From: an uncultured Lachnospiraceae bacterium
Lineage (GTDB): Bacteria > Bacillota > Clostridia > Lachnospirales > Lachnospiraceae
NCBI GenBank assembly: GCA_900539715.1
Contig: UQDA01000012.1
Location: 19,541-83,540 of the forward strand
Direction of reading: 5' to 3'
DNA: 64,000 bases
The position numbers were made by a program, and so were the translations under genes. Under the pieces are notes generated by a model. It saw only the letters and a list, made by a program, of their open reading frames with translations. It ran no database searches and had not been told where the DNA came from. Below, in pieces: positions 43,263-52,236 of this stretch; within the stretch, counting starts at the first letter, position 1; each line of letters starts with the position of its first letter.

Positions 43263-43919
43263 ATGGGACAGAAGGTTAATCCTCATGGTTTAAGAGTCGG
43301 CGTCATCAAAGATTGGGATTCCAGATGGTATGCAGACGCTGAATATTCAGACTTTTTGGTTGAAGACTACAACATCAGAAAATTTTTAAAGAAGAAACTG
43401 TACTCCGCAGGCGTTTCCAAGATTGAGATCGAAAGAGCGTCCGACAGAGTAAAGGTTATCCTCTATACAGCAAAGCCCGGCGTTGTTATCGGTAAGGGCG
43501 GCGCAGAGATCGAGGTTACCAAGAAAGAGCTGTCCAAGCTGACAGACAAGAAGGTTCTGGTTGACATCAAGGAGATCAAGAGACCTGACCGTGATGCACA
43601 GCTTGTTGCTGAGAACATCGCACAGCAGCTTGAGAACCGTGTTGCTTTCAGACGCGCTATGAAGTCCTGCATCGGCAGAACGATGAAGTCCGGCGCTCTG
43701 GGCATCAAGACCGCAGTATCCGGCCGTCTGGGCGGCGCTGATATCGCGCGTACTGAGTTCTACAGCGAAGGTACTATTCCGCTGCAGACATTAAGAGCAG
43801 ACATCGATTATGGATTCGCAGAAGCAGATACAACCTACGGCAAGATTGGCGTTAAGGTTTGGATCTACAAAGGCGAGGTACTTCCTACAAAAGGAAACAA
43901 GGAAGGGAGCGATAAATAA
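43263..43919 (+). CDS. rpsC: 30S ribosomal protein S3
   Basis: This 218-residue protein has the KH domain GKGGAEIEVTKKELSKL and C-terminal FYSEGTIPLQTLRADIDYGF. It forms part of the mRNA entry channel and helicase. Starts 11 bases after rplV. Confidence 0.97.
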   Translation: MGQKVNPHGLRVGVIKDWDSRWYADAEYSDFLVEDYNIRKFLKKKLYSAGVSKIEIERASDRVKVILYTAKPGVVIGKGGAEIEVTKKELSKLTDKKVLVDIKEIKRPDRDAQLVAENIAQQLENRVAFRRAMKSCIGRTMKSGALGIKTAVSGRLGGADIARTEFYSEGTIPLQTLRADIDYGFAEADTTYGKIGVKVWIYKGEVLPTKGNKEGSDK

Positions 43920-43921
43920 CT

Positions 43922-44359
43922 ATGTTAATGCCGAAGAGAGTAAAACGTCGTAAACAGTTCCGCGGCACCATGGCTGGTAAGGCTATGCGCGGCAATACAA
44001 TCACTTACGGAGAATACGGCCTTGTAGCACTCGAGCCCTGCTGGATCAGATCCAACCAGATCGAGGCAGCCCGTATCGCACTGACACGTTATACAAAGCG
44101 TGCCGGCCAGGTTTGGATCAAAATCTTCCCTGATAAGCCGGTAACAGCTAAGCCTGCTGAGACTCGTATGGGTTCCGGTAAGGGCGCTCTGGAGTACTGG
44201 GTAGCAGTTGTTAAGCCGGGCCGCGTGATGTTCGAGATCGCAGGCGTTCCGGAGGAAGCAGCAAAAGAGGCGCTTCGTCTCGCAATGCATAAGCTTCCCT
44301 GCAGATGCAAAATTGTTTCTAAAGCAGACTTGGAAGGCGGTGTAGCAAATGAAGTCTAA
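43922..44359 (+). CDS. rplP: 50S ribosomal protein L16
   Basis: This 145-residue protein begins MLMPKRVKRRKQFRGTMAGK and has MGSGKGALEYWVAVVKPGRV, near the A-site tRNA elbow. It starts 2 bases after the rpsC stop and overlaps rpmC by 11 bases. Confidence 0.97.
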   Translation: MLMPKRVKRRKQFRGTMAGKAMRGNTITYGEYGLVALEPCWIRSNQIEAARIALTRYTKRAGQVWIKIFPDKPVTAKPAETRMGSGKGALEYWVAVVKPGRVMFEIAGVPEEAAKEALRLAMHKLPCRCKIVSKADLEGGVANEV

Positions 44360-44558
44360 AACCTATGTAGAAGATTTAAAGAACAAATCGGCTGCTGATC
44401 TGGCTCAGGAACTGACGGCTGCCAAGAAGGAACTTTTCAATTTAAGATTCCAGAACGCAACAAACCAGCTTGACAATACTGCACGGATCCGTGAGGTTAG
44501 AAAGAACATCGCGAGAATCCAGACAGTGATGACACAGAAAGCCAAGGTTGCAGAGTAA
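44349..44558 (+). CDS. rpmC: 50S ribosomal protein L29
   Basis: This 69-residue helical protein has KNKSAADLAQELTAAKKELF and VRKNIARIQTVM. It overlaps the end of rplP and sits beside the tunnel exit. Confidence 0.95.
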   Translation: MKSKTYVEDLKNKSAADLAQELTAAKKELFNLRFQNATNQLDNTARIREVRKNIARIQTVMTQKAKVAE

Positions 44559-44581
44559 AATCCAGAAAGGAGCAAACTAAC

Positions 44582-44836
44582 GTGGAACGTAATCTGAGAA
44601 AAACACGTACTGGTAAAGTCGTTAGCAATAAGATGGACAAAACGATCGTTGTTGCCATTGAGAACCATGTAAAACACCCTCTTTACAAGAAGATCGTGAA
44701 AGAGACATACAAGCTGAAGGCACATGATGAGAACAACGAGTGCAACATTGGCGACACCGTGAAAGTGATGGAGACAAGACCGCTGTCCAAGGACAAGAGA
44801 TGGAGACTTGTTGAGATCATTGAAAGAGCGAAATAA
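44582..44836 (+). CDS. rpsQ: 30S ribosomal protein S17
   Basis: This 84-residue OB-fold protein starts at GTG (44582) with AAAGGAG upstream. It reads ERNLRKTRTGKVVSNKMDKT and ends in ETRPLSKDKRWRLVEIIERAK. Confidence 0.96.
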   Translation: MERNLRKTRTGKVVSNKMDKTIVVAIENHVKHPLYKKIVKETYKLKAHDENNECNIGDTVKVMETRPLSKDKRWRLVEIIERAK

Positions 44837-44872
44837 TCTACGGCAAGTAATTAAGTTGGAAGGAGAATTATC

Positions 44873-45241
44873 ATGATTCAACAGGAAACGAGACTGAAAG
44901 TTGCCGATAACACAGGTGCTAAAGAGATTCTGTGCATCCGGGTTATGGGTGGCTCTACAAGAAGATATGCAAATATCGGTGATATCATCGTTGCCAGTGT
45001 TAAAGATGCAACACCCGGTGGTGTTGTAAAGAAAGGTGACGTTGTGAAGGCCGTTGTGGTTCGTTCCGTTAAGGGCGTTCGCCGCAAAGACGGTTCTTAC
45101 ATCAAATTTGACGAGAATGCTGCTGTAATCATCAAAGATGACAAGACTCCCAGAGGAACCCGTATCTTTGGGCCAGTAGCACGTGAGCTTCGTGATAAGC
45201 AGTTTATGAAAATTGCTTCCCTGGCTCCCGAAGTATTATAA
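44873..45241 (+). CDS. rplN: 50S ribosomal protein L14
   Basis: This 122-residue protein begins MIQQETRLKVADNTGAKEIL and has DDKTPRGTRIFGPVARELRD. It forms an intersubunit bridge. An AAGGAG site precedes it. Confidence 0.97.
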   Translation: MIQQETRLKVADNTGAKEILCIRVMGGSTRRYANIGDIIVASVKDATPGGVVKKGDVVKAVVVRSVKGVRRKDGSYIKFDENAAVIIKDDKTPRGTRIFGPVARELRDKQFMKIASLAPEVL

Positions 45242-45253
45242 GGAGGTGCCTTT

Positions 45254-45568
45254 ATGTCTACCATGAAAATTAAAAAGGGCGATACTGTAAAGGTCATCGC
45301 CGGCAAAGATAAAGACAAAGAAGGAAAAGTTATCGCTGTTGACAGAAAGAACGGCAGAGTGACTGTTGAGAATGTCAACATCATCACAAAGCATACAAAG
45401 CCTTCTGTTGCAAACCAGAACGGCGGAATTATCCAGAAGGAAGCTTCCATTGATGCTTCTAACGTAATGTACGTTCACAATGGCAAAGCGACCCGTATCG
45501 GCTTCAAGGTAGAGGACGGCAAGAAGGTTCGTTTCGCAAAATCTACCGGTGAGGTCATCGACAAATAA
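45254..45568 (+). CDS. rplX: 50S ribosomal protein L24
   Basis: This 104-residue protein has a KOW motif KKGDTVKVIAGKDKDKEGKV at the N terminus, which starts large-subunit assembly. GGAGGTG is 7 bases before the ATG, so the ATG at 45254 is preferred to the one at 45263. Confidence 0.96.
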   Translation: MSTMKIKKGDTVKVIAGKDKDKEGKVIAVDRKNGRVTVENVNIITKHTKPSVANQNGGIIQKEASIDASNVMYVHNGKATRIGFKVEDGKKVRFAKSTGEVIDK

Positions 45569-45591
45569 TTCCGAGGAAGGAGGCTAATAGC

Positions 45592-46131
45592 GTGAGCAGA
45601 CTGAAAGACTTATATAAAGACGAGATCGTAGAAGCTATGATCAAAAAGTTCGGATACAAGAACGTAATGGAAGTTCCGAAGCTTGACAAGATCGTTATCA
45701 ACATGGGTGTTGGTGAAGCAAAAGAGAATGCCAAGGTTCTGGATTCCGCAGTAAAGGATCTGGAAATTATCACAGGCCAGAAGGCCGTTCTTACCAGAGC
45801 GAAAAATTCCGTTGCTAACTTCAAAATCCGTGAGGGCATGCCCATCGGATGCAAGACAACTCTTCGCGGCGAGAAAATGTATGACTTCATGGATCGCCTG
45901 GTGAACCTCGCACTGCCCCGCGTACGCGACTTCCGCGGCGTGAGCGCAGATTCCTTCGACGGCAGAGGTAACTATGCACTGGGTATCAAGGAGCAGCTGA
46001 TCTTCCCTGAAATCGAGTACGATAAGGTAGAGAAGGTTAGAGGTATGGACGTTATCGTCGTTACCACAGCGAAGACTGATGAAGAGGCACGCGAATTGCT
46101 GAGACTGTTCGGCATGCCTTTCGCAAAGTAA
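45592..46131 (+). CDS. rplE: 50S ribosomal protein L5
   Basis: This 179-residue protein starts at GTG (45592) behind GGAAGGAGG. It contains MEVPKLDKIVINMGVGEAKE and the loop GMPIGCKTTLRGEKMYDFMD. It binds 5S rRNA and the P-site tRNA. Confidence 0.97.
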   Translation: MSRLKDLYKDEIVEAMIKKFGYKNVMEVPKLDKIVINMGVGEAKENAKVLDSAVKDLEIITGQKAVLTRAKNSVANFKIREGMPIGCKTTLRGEKMYDFMDRLVNLALPRVRDFRGVSADSFDGRGNYALGIKEQLIFPEIEYDKVEKVRGMDVIVVTTAKTDEEARELLRLFGMPFAK

Positions 46132-46150
46132 GAAGGAGGTAAATGATTTC

Positions 46151-46336
46151 ATGGCTAAAACAGCAATGAAGATTAAACAGCAGCGTACACCCAAGTTCTC
46201 TTCCAGAGAATATACACGTTGTAAGATTTGCGGCCGTCCCCATTCGGTTCTGAGAAAATACGGAATCTGCAGAATTTGCTTCCGTGAACTGGCATACAAG
46301 GGACAGATTCCCGGCGTGAAGAAAGCAAGCTGGTAA
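46151..46336 (+). CDS. rpsZ: 30S ribosomal protein S14, zinc-binding type
   Basis: This 61-residue S14 keeps both cysteine pairs (CKIC and CRIC), so it is the zinc-dependent form. Many Firmicutes also keep a zinc-free paralog used in zinc shortage, but none is in this window. Confidence 0.95.
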   Translation: MAKTAMKIKQQRTPKFSSREYTRCKICGRPHSVLRKYGICRICFRELAYKGQIPGVKKASW

Positions 46337-46365
46337 GAGCTGGAAAGAGAAGGAGGTAAATCAGA

Positions 46366-46767
46366 ATGACAATGCAAGATCCTATTGCAGATATGCTTAC
46401 AAGAATCCGTAATGCGAACACTGCAAAACACGATACAGTAGATGTACCTGCGTCCAAGATGAAGCTGGCTATTGCTCAGATCCTGCTGGAAGAGGGCTAC
46501 ATTAAGAAATATGACGTACTGGATGAGGGCTCTTTCAAGACAATCCACATCACATTAAAGTACGGCGAGGACAAGAACGATAAGATCATTTCCGGTATCA
46601 AGAGAATCTCCAAGCCCGGTCTGCGCGTATACGCAGGCAAGGAAGAGCTTCCCCGCGTACTGGGCGGTCTTGGTATCGCAATCATTTCCACCAACCAGGG
46701 TGTTGTTACCGATAAGAAGGCAAGAGAGCTGCAGGTAGGCGGCGAGGTTCTGGCTTACGTTTGGTAA
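46366..46767 (+). CDS. rpsH: 30S ribosomal protein S8
   Basis: This 133-residue protein begins MTMQDPIADMLTRIRNANTA and ends KARELQVGGEVLAYVW. It binds helix 21 of 16S rRNA and represses spc operons in E. coli. An 84-base highly structured element follows directly. Confidence 0.96.
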   Translation: MTMQDPIADMLTRIRNANTAKHDTVDVPASKMKLAIAQILLEEGYIKKYDVLDEGSFKTIHITLKYGEDKNDKIISGIKRISKPGLRVYAGKEELPRVLGGLGIAIISTNQGVVTDKKARELQVGGEVLAYVW

Positions 46768-46769
46768 AA

Positions 46770-46853
46770 CGACGAAAAGTTTTTCCAGGGCGTCTGTAAG
46801 ATGCACTCAGGAAAAATCATGTTTCGTCGGGAAGAACGCATCAGCGTTCTTCC
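46770..46853 (+). promoter_or_regulatory. Strong tandem hairpins between rpsH and rplF
   Basis: The first hairpin is CGACGAAA (46770-46777) with TTTCGTCG (46822-46829), continued inside by TTTTTCC (46780-46786) with GGAAAAA (46810-46816) and GCGTC with GATGC. The second is a perfect GGAAGAACGC-atca-GCGTTCTTCC (46830-46853). No T run follows. The spc operon is otherwise tightly packed, so a regulatory or RNA-processing role is likely. Confidence 0.6.
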
Positions 46854-46967
46854 GAGATTTGAGAGAGACTGTGTAAAGGGCTTTCTCAAAATTAGGAGGC
46901 TGCATTGATATGTAGCCTTCAGGATACTGATACAATAGTTTTTAATCTATTATATGGAGGTACGGGC

Positions 46968-47510
46968 ATGTCACGTATTGGAAGAATGCCAATCGCGATT
47001 CCTGCAGGCGTAACTGTAGAGGTTGCAGAAAATAATAAAGTGACTGTAAAAGGTCCCAAGGGAACTCTTGAGAGAGTGCTTCCCGAAGAGATGACAATTA
47101 AAGTGGAAGAGGGTCAGGTAATCGTTACCCGTCCTAATGACTTAAAGAAAATGAAATCCCTGCACGGTCTGACCAGAACACTGATCAACAACATGGTTGT
47201 TGGTGTTACAGAAGGCTATCAGAAGAAGCTGGAAGTAAACGGCGTAGGTTACAAGGCTGCAAAGGCAGGCAACAAGCTGACATTATCCTTAGGTTATTCC
47301 CACCCCGTTGAGATGATCGATCCCGAAGGCGTTGAAAGCGTACTGGAAGGTCAGAATATCATCATCGTTAAGGGTATCGACAAAGAGAAGGTTGGACAGT
47401 TTGCGGCTGAGATCAGAGACAAGAGAAGACCGGAGCCTTATAAGGGCAAGGGTATCAAGTATGCTGATGAGGTTATCAGACGCAAAGTTGGTAAGACCGG
47501 TAAGAAATAA
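46968..47510 (+). CDS. rplF: 50S ribosomal protein L6
   Basis: This 180-residue protein has two L6 folds, with the C-terminal signature RRPEPYKGKGIKYADEVIRR. ATG 46968 after GGAGGT is chosen over an open upstream extension to 46905, which is part of the leader. It sits by the sarcin-ricin loop. Confidence 0.96.
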   Translation: MSRIGRMPIAIPAGVTVEVAENNKVTVKGPKGTLERVLPEEMTIKVEEGQVIVTRPNDLKKMKSLHGLTRTLINNMVVGVTEGYQKKLEVNGVGYKAAKAGNKLTLSLGYSHPVEMIDPEGVESVLEGQNIIIVKGIDKEKVGQFAAEIRDKRRPEPYKGKGIKYADEVIRRKVGKTGKK

Positions 47511-47530
47511 GGGATAAGGAGAGTGTAAAA

Positions 47531-47899
47531 ATGGTTAGTAAGAAATCAAGACAGATCGTTCGTGAGAACAAGCACAGAAGAATGCGCAACCGTTTCAGCG
47601 GCACTCCTGAGAGACCGCGTCTGGCCGTATTCAGAAGCAATAATCATATGTATGCTCAAATTATCGACGATACCGTTGGCAAGACTCTTGCAGCTGCATC
47701 CACTGTTGAAAAAGACGTGAAGGCAGAGCTGGAGAAGACCAATAACGTTGATGCTGCGGCATATTTGGGAACTGTTATCGCAAAGCGCGCTCTGGAGAAG
47801 GGCATCACCGAGGTTGTTTTCGACCGCGGCGGTTACATCTACCAGGGTAAAGTTGCAGCTTTAGCTGACGCAGCCAGAGAAGCTGGCCTGACATTCTAA
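47531..47899 (+). CDS. rplR: 50S ribosomal protein L18
   Basis: This 122-residue protein contains SGTPERPRLAVFRSNNHMYA and EVVFDRGGYIYQGKVAALAD, the standard 5S-rRNA-binding protein. Confidence 0.97.
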   Translation: MVSKKSRQIVRENKHRRMRNRFSGTPERPRLAVFRSNNHMYAQIIDDTVGKTLAAASTVEKDVKAELEKTNNVDAAAYLGTVIAKRALEKGITEVVFDRGGYIYQGKVAALADAAREAGLTF

Positions 47900-47917
47900 G
47901 AAGGGAGAACACATCAG

Positions 47918-48427
47918 ATGAGAAGAACAATTATTGATACGGCAAATCTGGAATTAACAGAAAAAGTCGTTTCCATCAAACGTGTTACCAAGGTTGTAAA
48001 GGGCGGCCGCAACATGCGTTTCACAGCTTTAGTGGTAGTTGGAGACGGCAACGGACATGTAGGCGTTGGTCTGGGCAAGTCCATCGAAATTCCGGAAGCT
48101 ATCCGCAAAGGTAAAGAGGATGCTGCAAAGCACCTGATCAGCGTTTCTCTGGATGAGAATAATTCTATTACACATGACTTCCTCGGCAAATTCGGTTCTG
48201 CTACCGTTCTGCTGAAGAAAGCACCCGAAGGTACCGGTGTTATCGCCGGCGGCCCTGTTCGTATTGTGTGTGAGCTGGCTGGTATCAAGAACATCCGTAC
48301 AAAGGCTCTTGGCTCCAACAACAAGCAGAATGTGGTGCTGGCAACCATCCAGGGTCTGAGCGAGATCAAGACTCCTGAAGAAGTTGCTGCAAAGCGTGGT
48401 AAATCTGTAGAAGAGATCATGGCTTAA
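47918..48427 (+). CDS. rpsE: 30S ribosomal protein S5
   Basis: This 169-residue protein has the double-stranded RNA-binding part (VSIKRVTKVVKGGRNMRF) and the GNGHVGVGLGKSIEIPEAI segment. It takes part in decoding fidelity. GGGAG precedes the ATG. Confidence 0.97.
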   Translation: MRRTIIDTANLELTEKVVSIKRVTKVVKGGRNMRFTALVVVGDGNGHVGVGLGKSIEIPEAIRKGKEDAAKHLISVSLDENNSITHDFLGKFGSATVLLKKAPEGTGVIAGGPVRIVCELAGIKNIRTKALGSNNKQNVVLATIQGLSEIKTPEEVAAKRGKSVEEIMA

Positions 48428-48444
48428 AGCAGGAGGAGACTAAA

Positions 48445-48630
48445 ATGGCTGAGAAGAATTTGAAGATCACTTTGGTAAAGTCCCCCATCGGTGCAGTGCC
48501 GAAGCACAGAGCAACGATCGAGGCAATGGGTCTTACCAAAATGCATAAGACCGTTATCATGCCCGATAACGCGTCTACCAGAGGCATGATCCAGAAGGTT
48601 GGTTACATGCTGAAGGTAGAAGAAGCTTAA
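48445..48630 (+). CDS. rpmD: 50S ribosomal protein L30
   Basis: This 61-residue protein reads LKITLVKSPIGAVPKHRATI and MIQKVGYMLKVEEA. An AGGAGG site precedes the ATG. Confidence 0.95.
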   Translation: MAEKNLKITLVKSPIGAVPKHRATIEAMGLTKMHKTVIMPDNASTRGMIQKVGYMLKVEEA

Positions 48631-48649
48631 GACGAGGAGGTGCAACGCA

Positions 48650-49090
48650 ATGGAATTATCTAACTTAAAGCCCGCAGCTGGTTCCGTACACAGCGATAAT
48701 TTTAGAAGAGGCCGCGGTCATGCTTCCGGTAACGGAAAGACTGCAGGTAAGGGCCACAAGGGTCAGAAAGCGCGTTCCGGCGCTCCGAGACCGGGTTTTG
48801 AAGGCGGCCAGATGCCTTTATACAGACGTATCCCTAAGAGAGGTTTCACAAACAGAAACACAAAGGATATCGTTGCTATCAATTTAAGTGCACTTGAAGT
48901 ATTTGACAACGGAGAGACTGTTACTGTTGAAAGCCTGATCGAAAGAGGAATCGTTAAGAATCCCAGAGACGGCGTTAAAATTCTTGGAAACGGAGAATTT
49001 ACCAAGAAGCTCGATGTGAAAGCAAACGCATTCAGTGCATCCGCAAAAGAAAAGATCGAGGCGCTTGGTGGAACTGCAGAGGTGATGTAA
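48650..49090 (+). CDS. rplO: 50S ribosomal protein L15
   Basis: This 146-residue protein has a glycine- and arginine-rich N-terminal tail (GRGHASGNGKTAGKGHKGQK) that enters 23S rRNA, then GGQMPLYRRIPKRGF. Its stop codon is immediately followed by the secY start. Confidence 0.97.
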   Translation: MELSNLKPAAGSVHSDNFRRGRGHASGNGKTAGKGHKGQKARSGAPRPGFEGGQMPLYRRIPKRGFTNRNTKDIVAINLSALEVFDNGETVTVESLIERGIVKNPRDGVKILGNGEFTKKLDVKANAFSASAKEKIEALGGTAEVM

Positions 49091-50404
49091 ATGCTTACTA
49101 CCCTGAAAAATGCGCTGAAGATCAAGGAGATCAGAAAAAAGCTGTTTTTCACCTTCCTGATGCTGGTGGTCGTTCGTATCGGCTGCCAGCTTCCGGTACC
49201 GGGCGTTGACAGACATTTCTTCTCCAACTGGTTCGCAGCGCAGACGGGCGATACCTTCAGCTTCTTTAACGCTTTTACGGGAGGGTCCTTTGAGAACTTC
49301 TCCCTGTTTGCGTTAAACATCACGCCTTATATCACATCCTCCATCATCATCCAGCTTTTGACAATTGCGATTCCGAAGCTGGAGGATATGCAGAAAGATG
49401 GAGAAGAGGGGCGGAAAAAACTGACCGCTATCACAAGATATGTGACAGTAGGTCTTGCATTGATAGAGTCCGCAGCTATGGCGATCGGTTTCGGCCGTCA
49501 GGGTCTGATGGAAGATTTCAATGCGCTCAACGTGATCACAGTGATCGCGGCATTGACGGCAGGCAGCGCGTTTTTGATGTGGATAGGCGAGCGTATTACG
49601 GAGAAGGGAGTCGGAAACGGTATTTCTATCGTTCTGGCTATTAACATTATCTCCCGCGTTCCCAATGATCTGTCCAATCTGTATGAGCAGTTCATCAAGG
49701 GCAAAGCTGTTGCAACAGGCGCTCTCGCAGCGGTGATCATTTTAGCTATCATAGTAGCTATGGTGGTTCTTGTCATTATCTTAAATGACGCAGTGAGAAA
49801 GATACCTGTTCAATATGCCAAAAAGGTACAGGGCCGCAAGATGGTGGGCGGTCAGTCCAGCTTTATCCCTCTTAAAGTCAATACTGCCGGCGTTATTCCG
49901 GTTATCTTCGCACAGTCTATTCTGCAGATACCGGTCATCATTGCGCAGCTGACTCATTATGAAGGGACTGGAGTATGGGGACATATTCTGAAAGCTCTGA
50001 ATTCCAGCTACTGGTGCAGCCTGAGTGAACCGGTTTATTCTCTCGGACTGATACTGTATATCGCGATGGTCGTGTTCTTCGCATATTTTTACACGTCCAT
50101 TACCTTTAATCCGCTGGAGATTGCCAATAATATGAAAAAGCAGGGCGGCTTTATCCCTGGCATCCGTCCGGGTAAACCGACCAGCGATTATCTGACCAGA
50201 ATTCTGAATTATCTGATCTTTATCGGCGCATGCGGCCTGACTATCGTATGTGTACTTCCGTACCTGTTCAATGGTCTGTTCGGTGCAAGCGTATCCTTCG
50301 GCGGAACGAGCCTGATAATTATTGTCAGCGTTGTGCTGGAGACGTTGAAGCAGATAGAGTCTCAGATGCTGGTACGCAATTACAAAGGTTTTTTGAATGA
50401 CTGA
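49091..50404 (+). CDS. secY: Protein translocase subunit SecY
   Basis: This 437-residue membrane channel has ten predicted spans. Signatures are VVRIGCQLPVPGVD, the plug region after it, ALNITPYITSSIIIQLL, and the cytoplasmic loop GGFIPGIRPGKPTSDYL that binds SecA and ribosomes. It begins on the base after the rplO stop, so it is translationally coupled. It works with SecE, encoded at 11.6 kb. Confidence 0.97.
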   Translation: MLTTLKNALKIKEIRKKLFFTFLMLVVVRIGCQLPVPGVDRHFFSNWFAAQTGDTFSFFNAFTGGSFENFSLFALNITPYITSSIIIQLLTIAIPKLEDMQKDGEEGRKKLTAITRYVTVGLALIESAAMAIGFGRQGLMEDFNALNVITVIAALTAGSAFLMWIGERITEKGVGNGISIVLAINIISRVPNDLSNLYEQFIKGKAVATGALAAVIILAIIVAMVVLVIILNDAVRKIPVQYAKKVQGRKMVGGQSSFIPLKVNTAGVIPVIFAQSILQIPVIIAQLTHYEGTGVWGHILKALNSSYWCSLSEPVYSLGLILYIAMVVFFAYFYTSITFNPLEIANNMKKQGGFIPGIRPGKPTSDYLTRILNYLIFIGACGLTIVCVLPYLFNGLFGASVSFGGTSLIIIVSVVLETLKQIESQMLVRNYKGFLND

Positions 50405-50516
50405 TCGGCTGTCTGAAGCACAGGCGGACCGGATATGGGCGGGACAGGACGGCGACGTTTCTGTCCCTGTCTATTTTTATGCGCACACTAATTTTATACG
50501 AAGGAGTATGAGAATC

Positions 50517-51158
50517 ATGAAGATCATTATGTTAGGCGCACCTGGTGCGGGCAAAGGAACTCAGGCGAAGATGATTGCTGAAAAATACGGCGTTCCTCAT
50601 GTATCCACAGGCGATATCTTCCGTGCAAATATCAAAAATGGCACAGAGCTTGGTAAGGAAGCAAAACAGTATATGGATCAGGGGCTCCTCGTTCCCGATG
50701 AGCTGACTGTCCGCATCCTGCTGGACCGCGTTGCACAGGATGACTGCAAGAACGGTTATGTTCTGGATGGTTTCCCGCGTACTATTCCTCAGGCAGAGGT
50801 ACTCGACAGCGAGCTTTCCAAGCTGGGCGACCATATCGATTATGCGATTGATGTTGATGTTCCGGATGAGAATATCATCAAGAGAATGTCCGGCCGTCGT
50901 GCATGCCTGACCTGCGGTGCTACTTATCATATCGAGCATGTTCCTCCGAAAACGGAAGGAATTTGTGACAAGTGCGGCAGCGAGCTGGTATTAAGAGATG
51001 ATGACAAGCCGGAAACAGTAAAGAACCGTCTGAATGTTTATCATGAGCAGACACAGCCCCTGATAGACTTTTACACCAATAAGGGTGTATTAAAGACTGT
51101 TGATGGAACGCTTCCGATGGAAGAAGTATTTGCTGCAATCACTGCAATTTTAGGCTGA
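50517..51158 (+). CDS. adk: Adenylate kinase
   Basis: This 213-residue enzyme interconverts 2 ADP and ATP plus AMP. The P-loop GAPGAGKGT is near residues 7-15. The lid has a four-cysteine zinc site (CLTCGATYH and CDKCG), as in Gram-positive Adk. ATG 50517 is preferred: AAGGAG lies 10 bases before it and only one base before the alternative ATG at 50508. A gap of about 110 bases follows secY. Confidence 0.97.
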   Translation: MKIIMLGAPGAGKGTQAKMIAEKYGVPHVSTGDIFRANIKNGTELGKEAKQYMDQGLLVPDELTVRILLDRVAQDDCKNGYVLDGFPRTIPQAEVLDSELSKLGDHIDYAIDVDVPDENIIKRMSGRRACLTCGATYHIEHVPPKTEGICDKCGSELVLRDDDKPETVKNRLNVYHEQTQPLIDFYTNKGVLKTVDGTLPMEEVFAAITAILG

Positions 51159-51191
51159 TGAGAGCGGATTTTGAGATTTTGGAGGGGAACT

Positions 51192-51944
51192 ATGGCCGTT
51201 TCAATTAAATCTGCAAGAGAAATCGAGCTGATGAGAGAGGCTGGAAAGCGTCTGGCGCATGTCCATCAGGAGCTGGGGAATGCGATCAGGCCCGGAATGT
51301 CTACACTGGAAGTGGATGCTTTGGGTGAAAAACTCATCAGGGACTGCGGATGTATCCCGAATTTTCTCCATTATAATGGATATCCTGCATCTATCTGTGT
51401 ATCTGTCAATGATGAGGTGGTGCATGGTATTCCTAAAAAAGACCGTTATCTCAAAGAGGGCGATATTGTCAGCCTTGACGCAGGCCTGATTTACAAAGGC
51501 TATCATTCTGACGCTGCGAGAACGCATGCGGTCGGAAAGGTGAGCGAAGAGGCAATGAAGCTGATGGAAGTGACAAAGCAGAGCTTTTTTGAAGGAATCA
51601 AAATGGCAAAAGAAGGGAATCATCTATTTGATATCTCTGCCGCTATTGATTCCTATGTGAGCGGCTTTGGCTATGGCATCGTCCGTGACCTTGTGGGACA
51701 TGGCATCGGTACGGCGCTGCATGAAGACCCTCAGATTCCGAACTTTTCACAGAAGAGAAAAGGAGTCCGCCTGCAGGCTGGTATGACGCTGGCAATTGAG
51801 CCGATGGTTAACGCCGGAACGTGGCAGGTAAATTTCCTGCGGGATGGCTGGACCGTCGTAACAAAGGATGGTTCGCTTTCGGCGCATTATGAGAACACGA
51901 TTCTGGTGACCGATGGGGAGCCGGAGATTCTGACGATGTACTAA
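51192..51944 (+). CDS. map: Methionine aminopeptidase, type I
   Basis: This 250-residue enzyme removes the first methionine from new proteins. Metal ligands are in VSLDAGLIYKGYHSDAARTH (two Asp), GHGIGTALHEDP (His), AIEPMV (Glu) and a late Glu in SAHYENTILVT. ATG 51192 follows GGAGGGGAA. An in-frame start at 51171 is rejected. Confidence 0.96.
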   Translation: MAVSIKSAREIELMREAGKRLAHVHQELGNAIRPGMSTLEVDALGEKLIRDCGCIPNFLHYNGYPASICVSVNDEVVHGIPKKDRYLKEGDIVSLDAGLIYKGYHSDAARTHAVGKVSEEAMKLMEVTKQSFFEGIKMAKEGNHLFDISAAIDSYVSGFGYGIVRDLVGHGIGTALHEDPQIPNFSQKRKGVRLQAGMTLAIEPMVNAGTWQVNFLRDGWTVVTKDGSLSAHYENTILVTDGEPEILTMY

Positions 51945-51957
51945 GGGGGAAACTTAA

Positions 51958-52233
51958 ATGGTTGGAAAGCTTGCAGTTTCCCTTGCGGGACATGATAAAG
52001 GAAGCGTATTTTTGATCGTGAGAGAAGAGGCGGGAAGCGTGTATGTGGCGGACGGCGTTCTTCGGCATTACGCTTCACCGAAAAAGAAGAACATAAAACA
52101 CATCCAGGCGGTTTTACAGGAGGGGATGGGAGACGAAGAGTTTGCCTCTCTTTCAGAAATCCCGGCGGATGCTGACACAAAGATCAAACGCTGCATCAGG
52201 CTTTATATGGAGAAAATTAATTCACGGAGGTAA
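51958..52233 (+). CDS. KOW-domain RNA-binding protein (L14e/YlxQ-like position)
   Basis: This is a 91-residue protein. The N-terminal KOW-type beta fold (GKLAVSLAGHDKGSVFLIVREE, then VYVADGVLRHYASPKKKN) resembles the archaeal/eukaryotic L14e/L6e group. The C-terminal helix is charged. Similar small proteins occur between map and infA in many Clostridia. The exact role is unknown, but a ribosome or RNA link is likely from its fold and neighbours. Confidence 0.8.
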   Translation: MVGKLAVSLAGHDKGSVFLIVREEAGSVYVADGVLRHYASPKKKNIKHIQAVLQEGMGDEEFASLSEIPADADTKIKRCIRLYMEKINSRR

Positions 52234-52236
52234 GAT

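Noticed and set aside
45610..46548. A 312-codon frame opposite rplE and rpsZ
   Set aside because: It covers two certain ribosomal genes and has no start signal.
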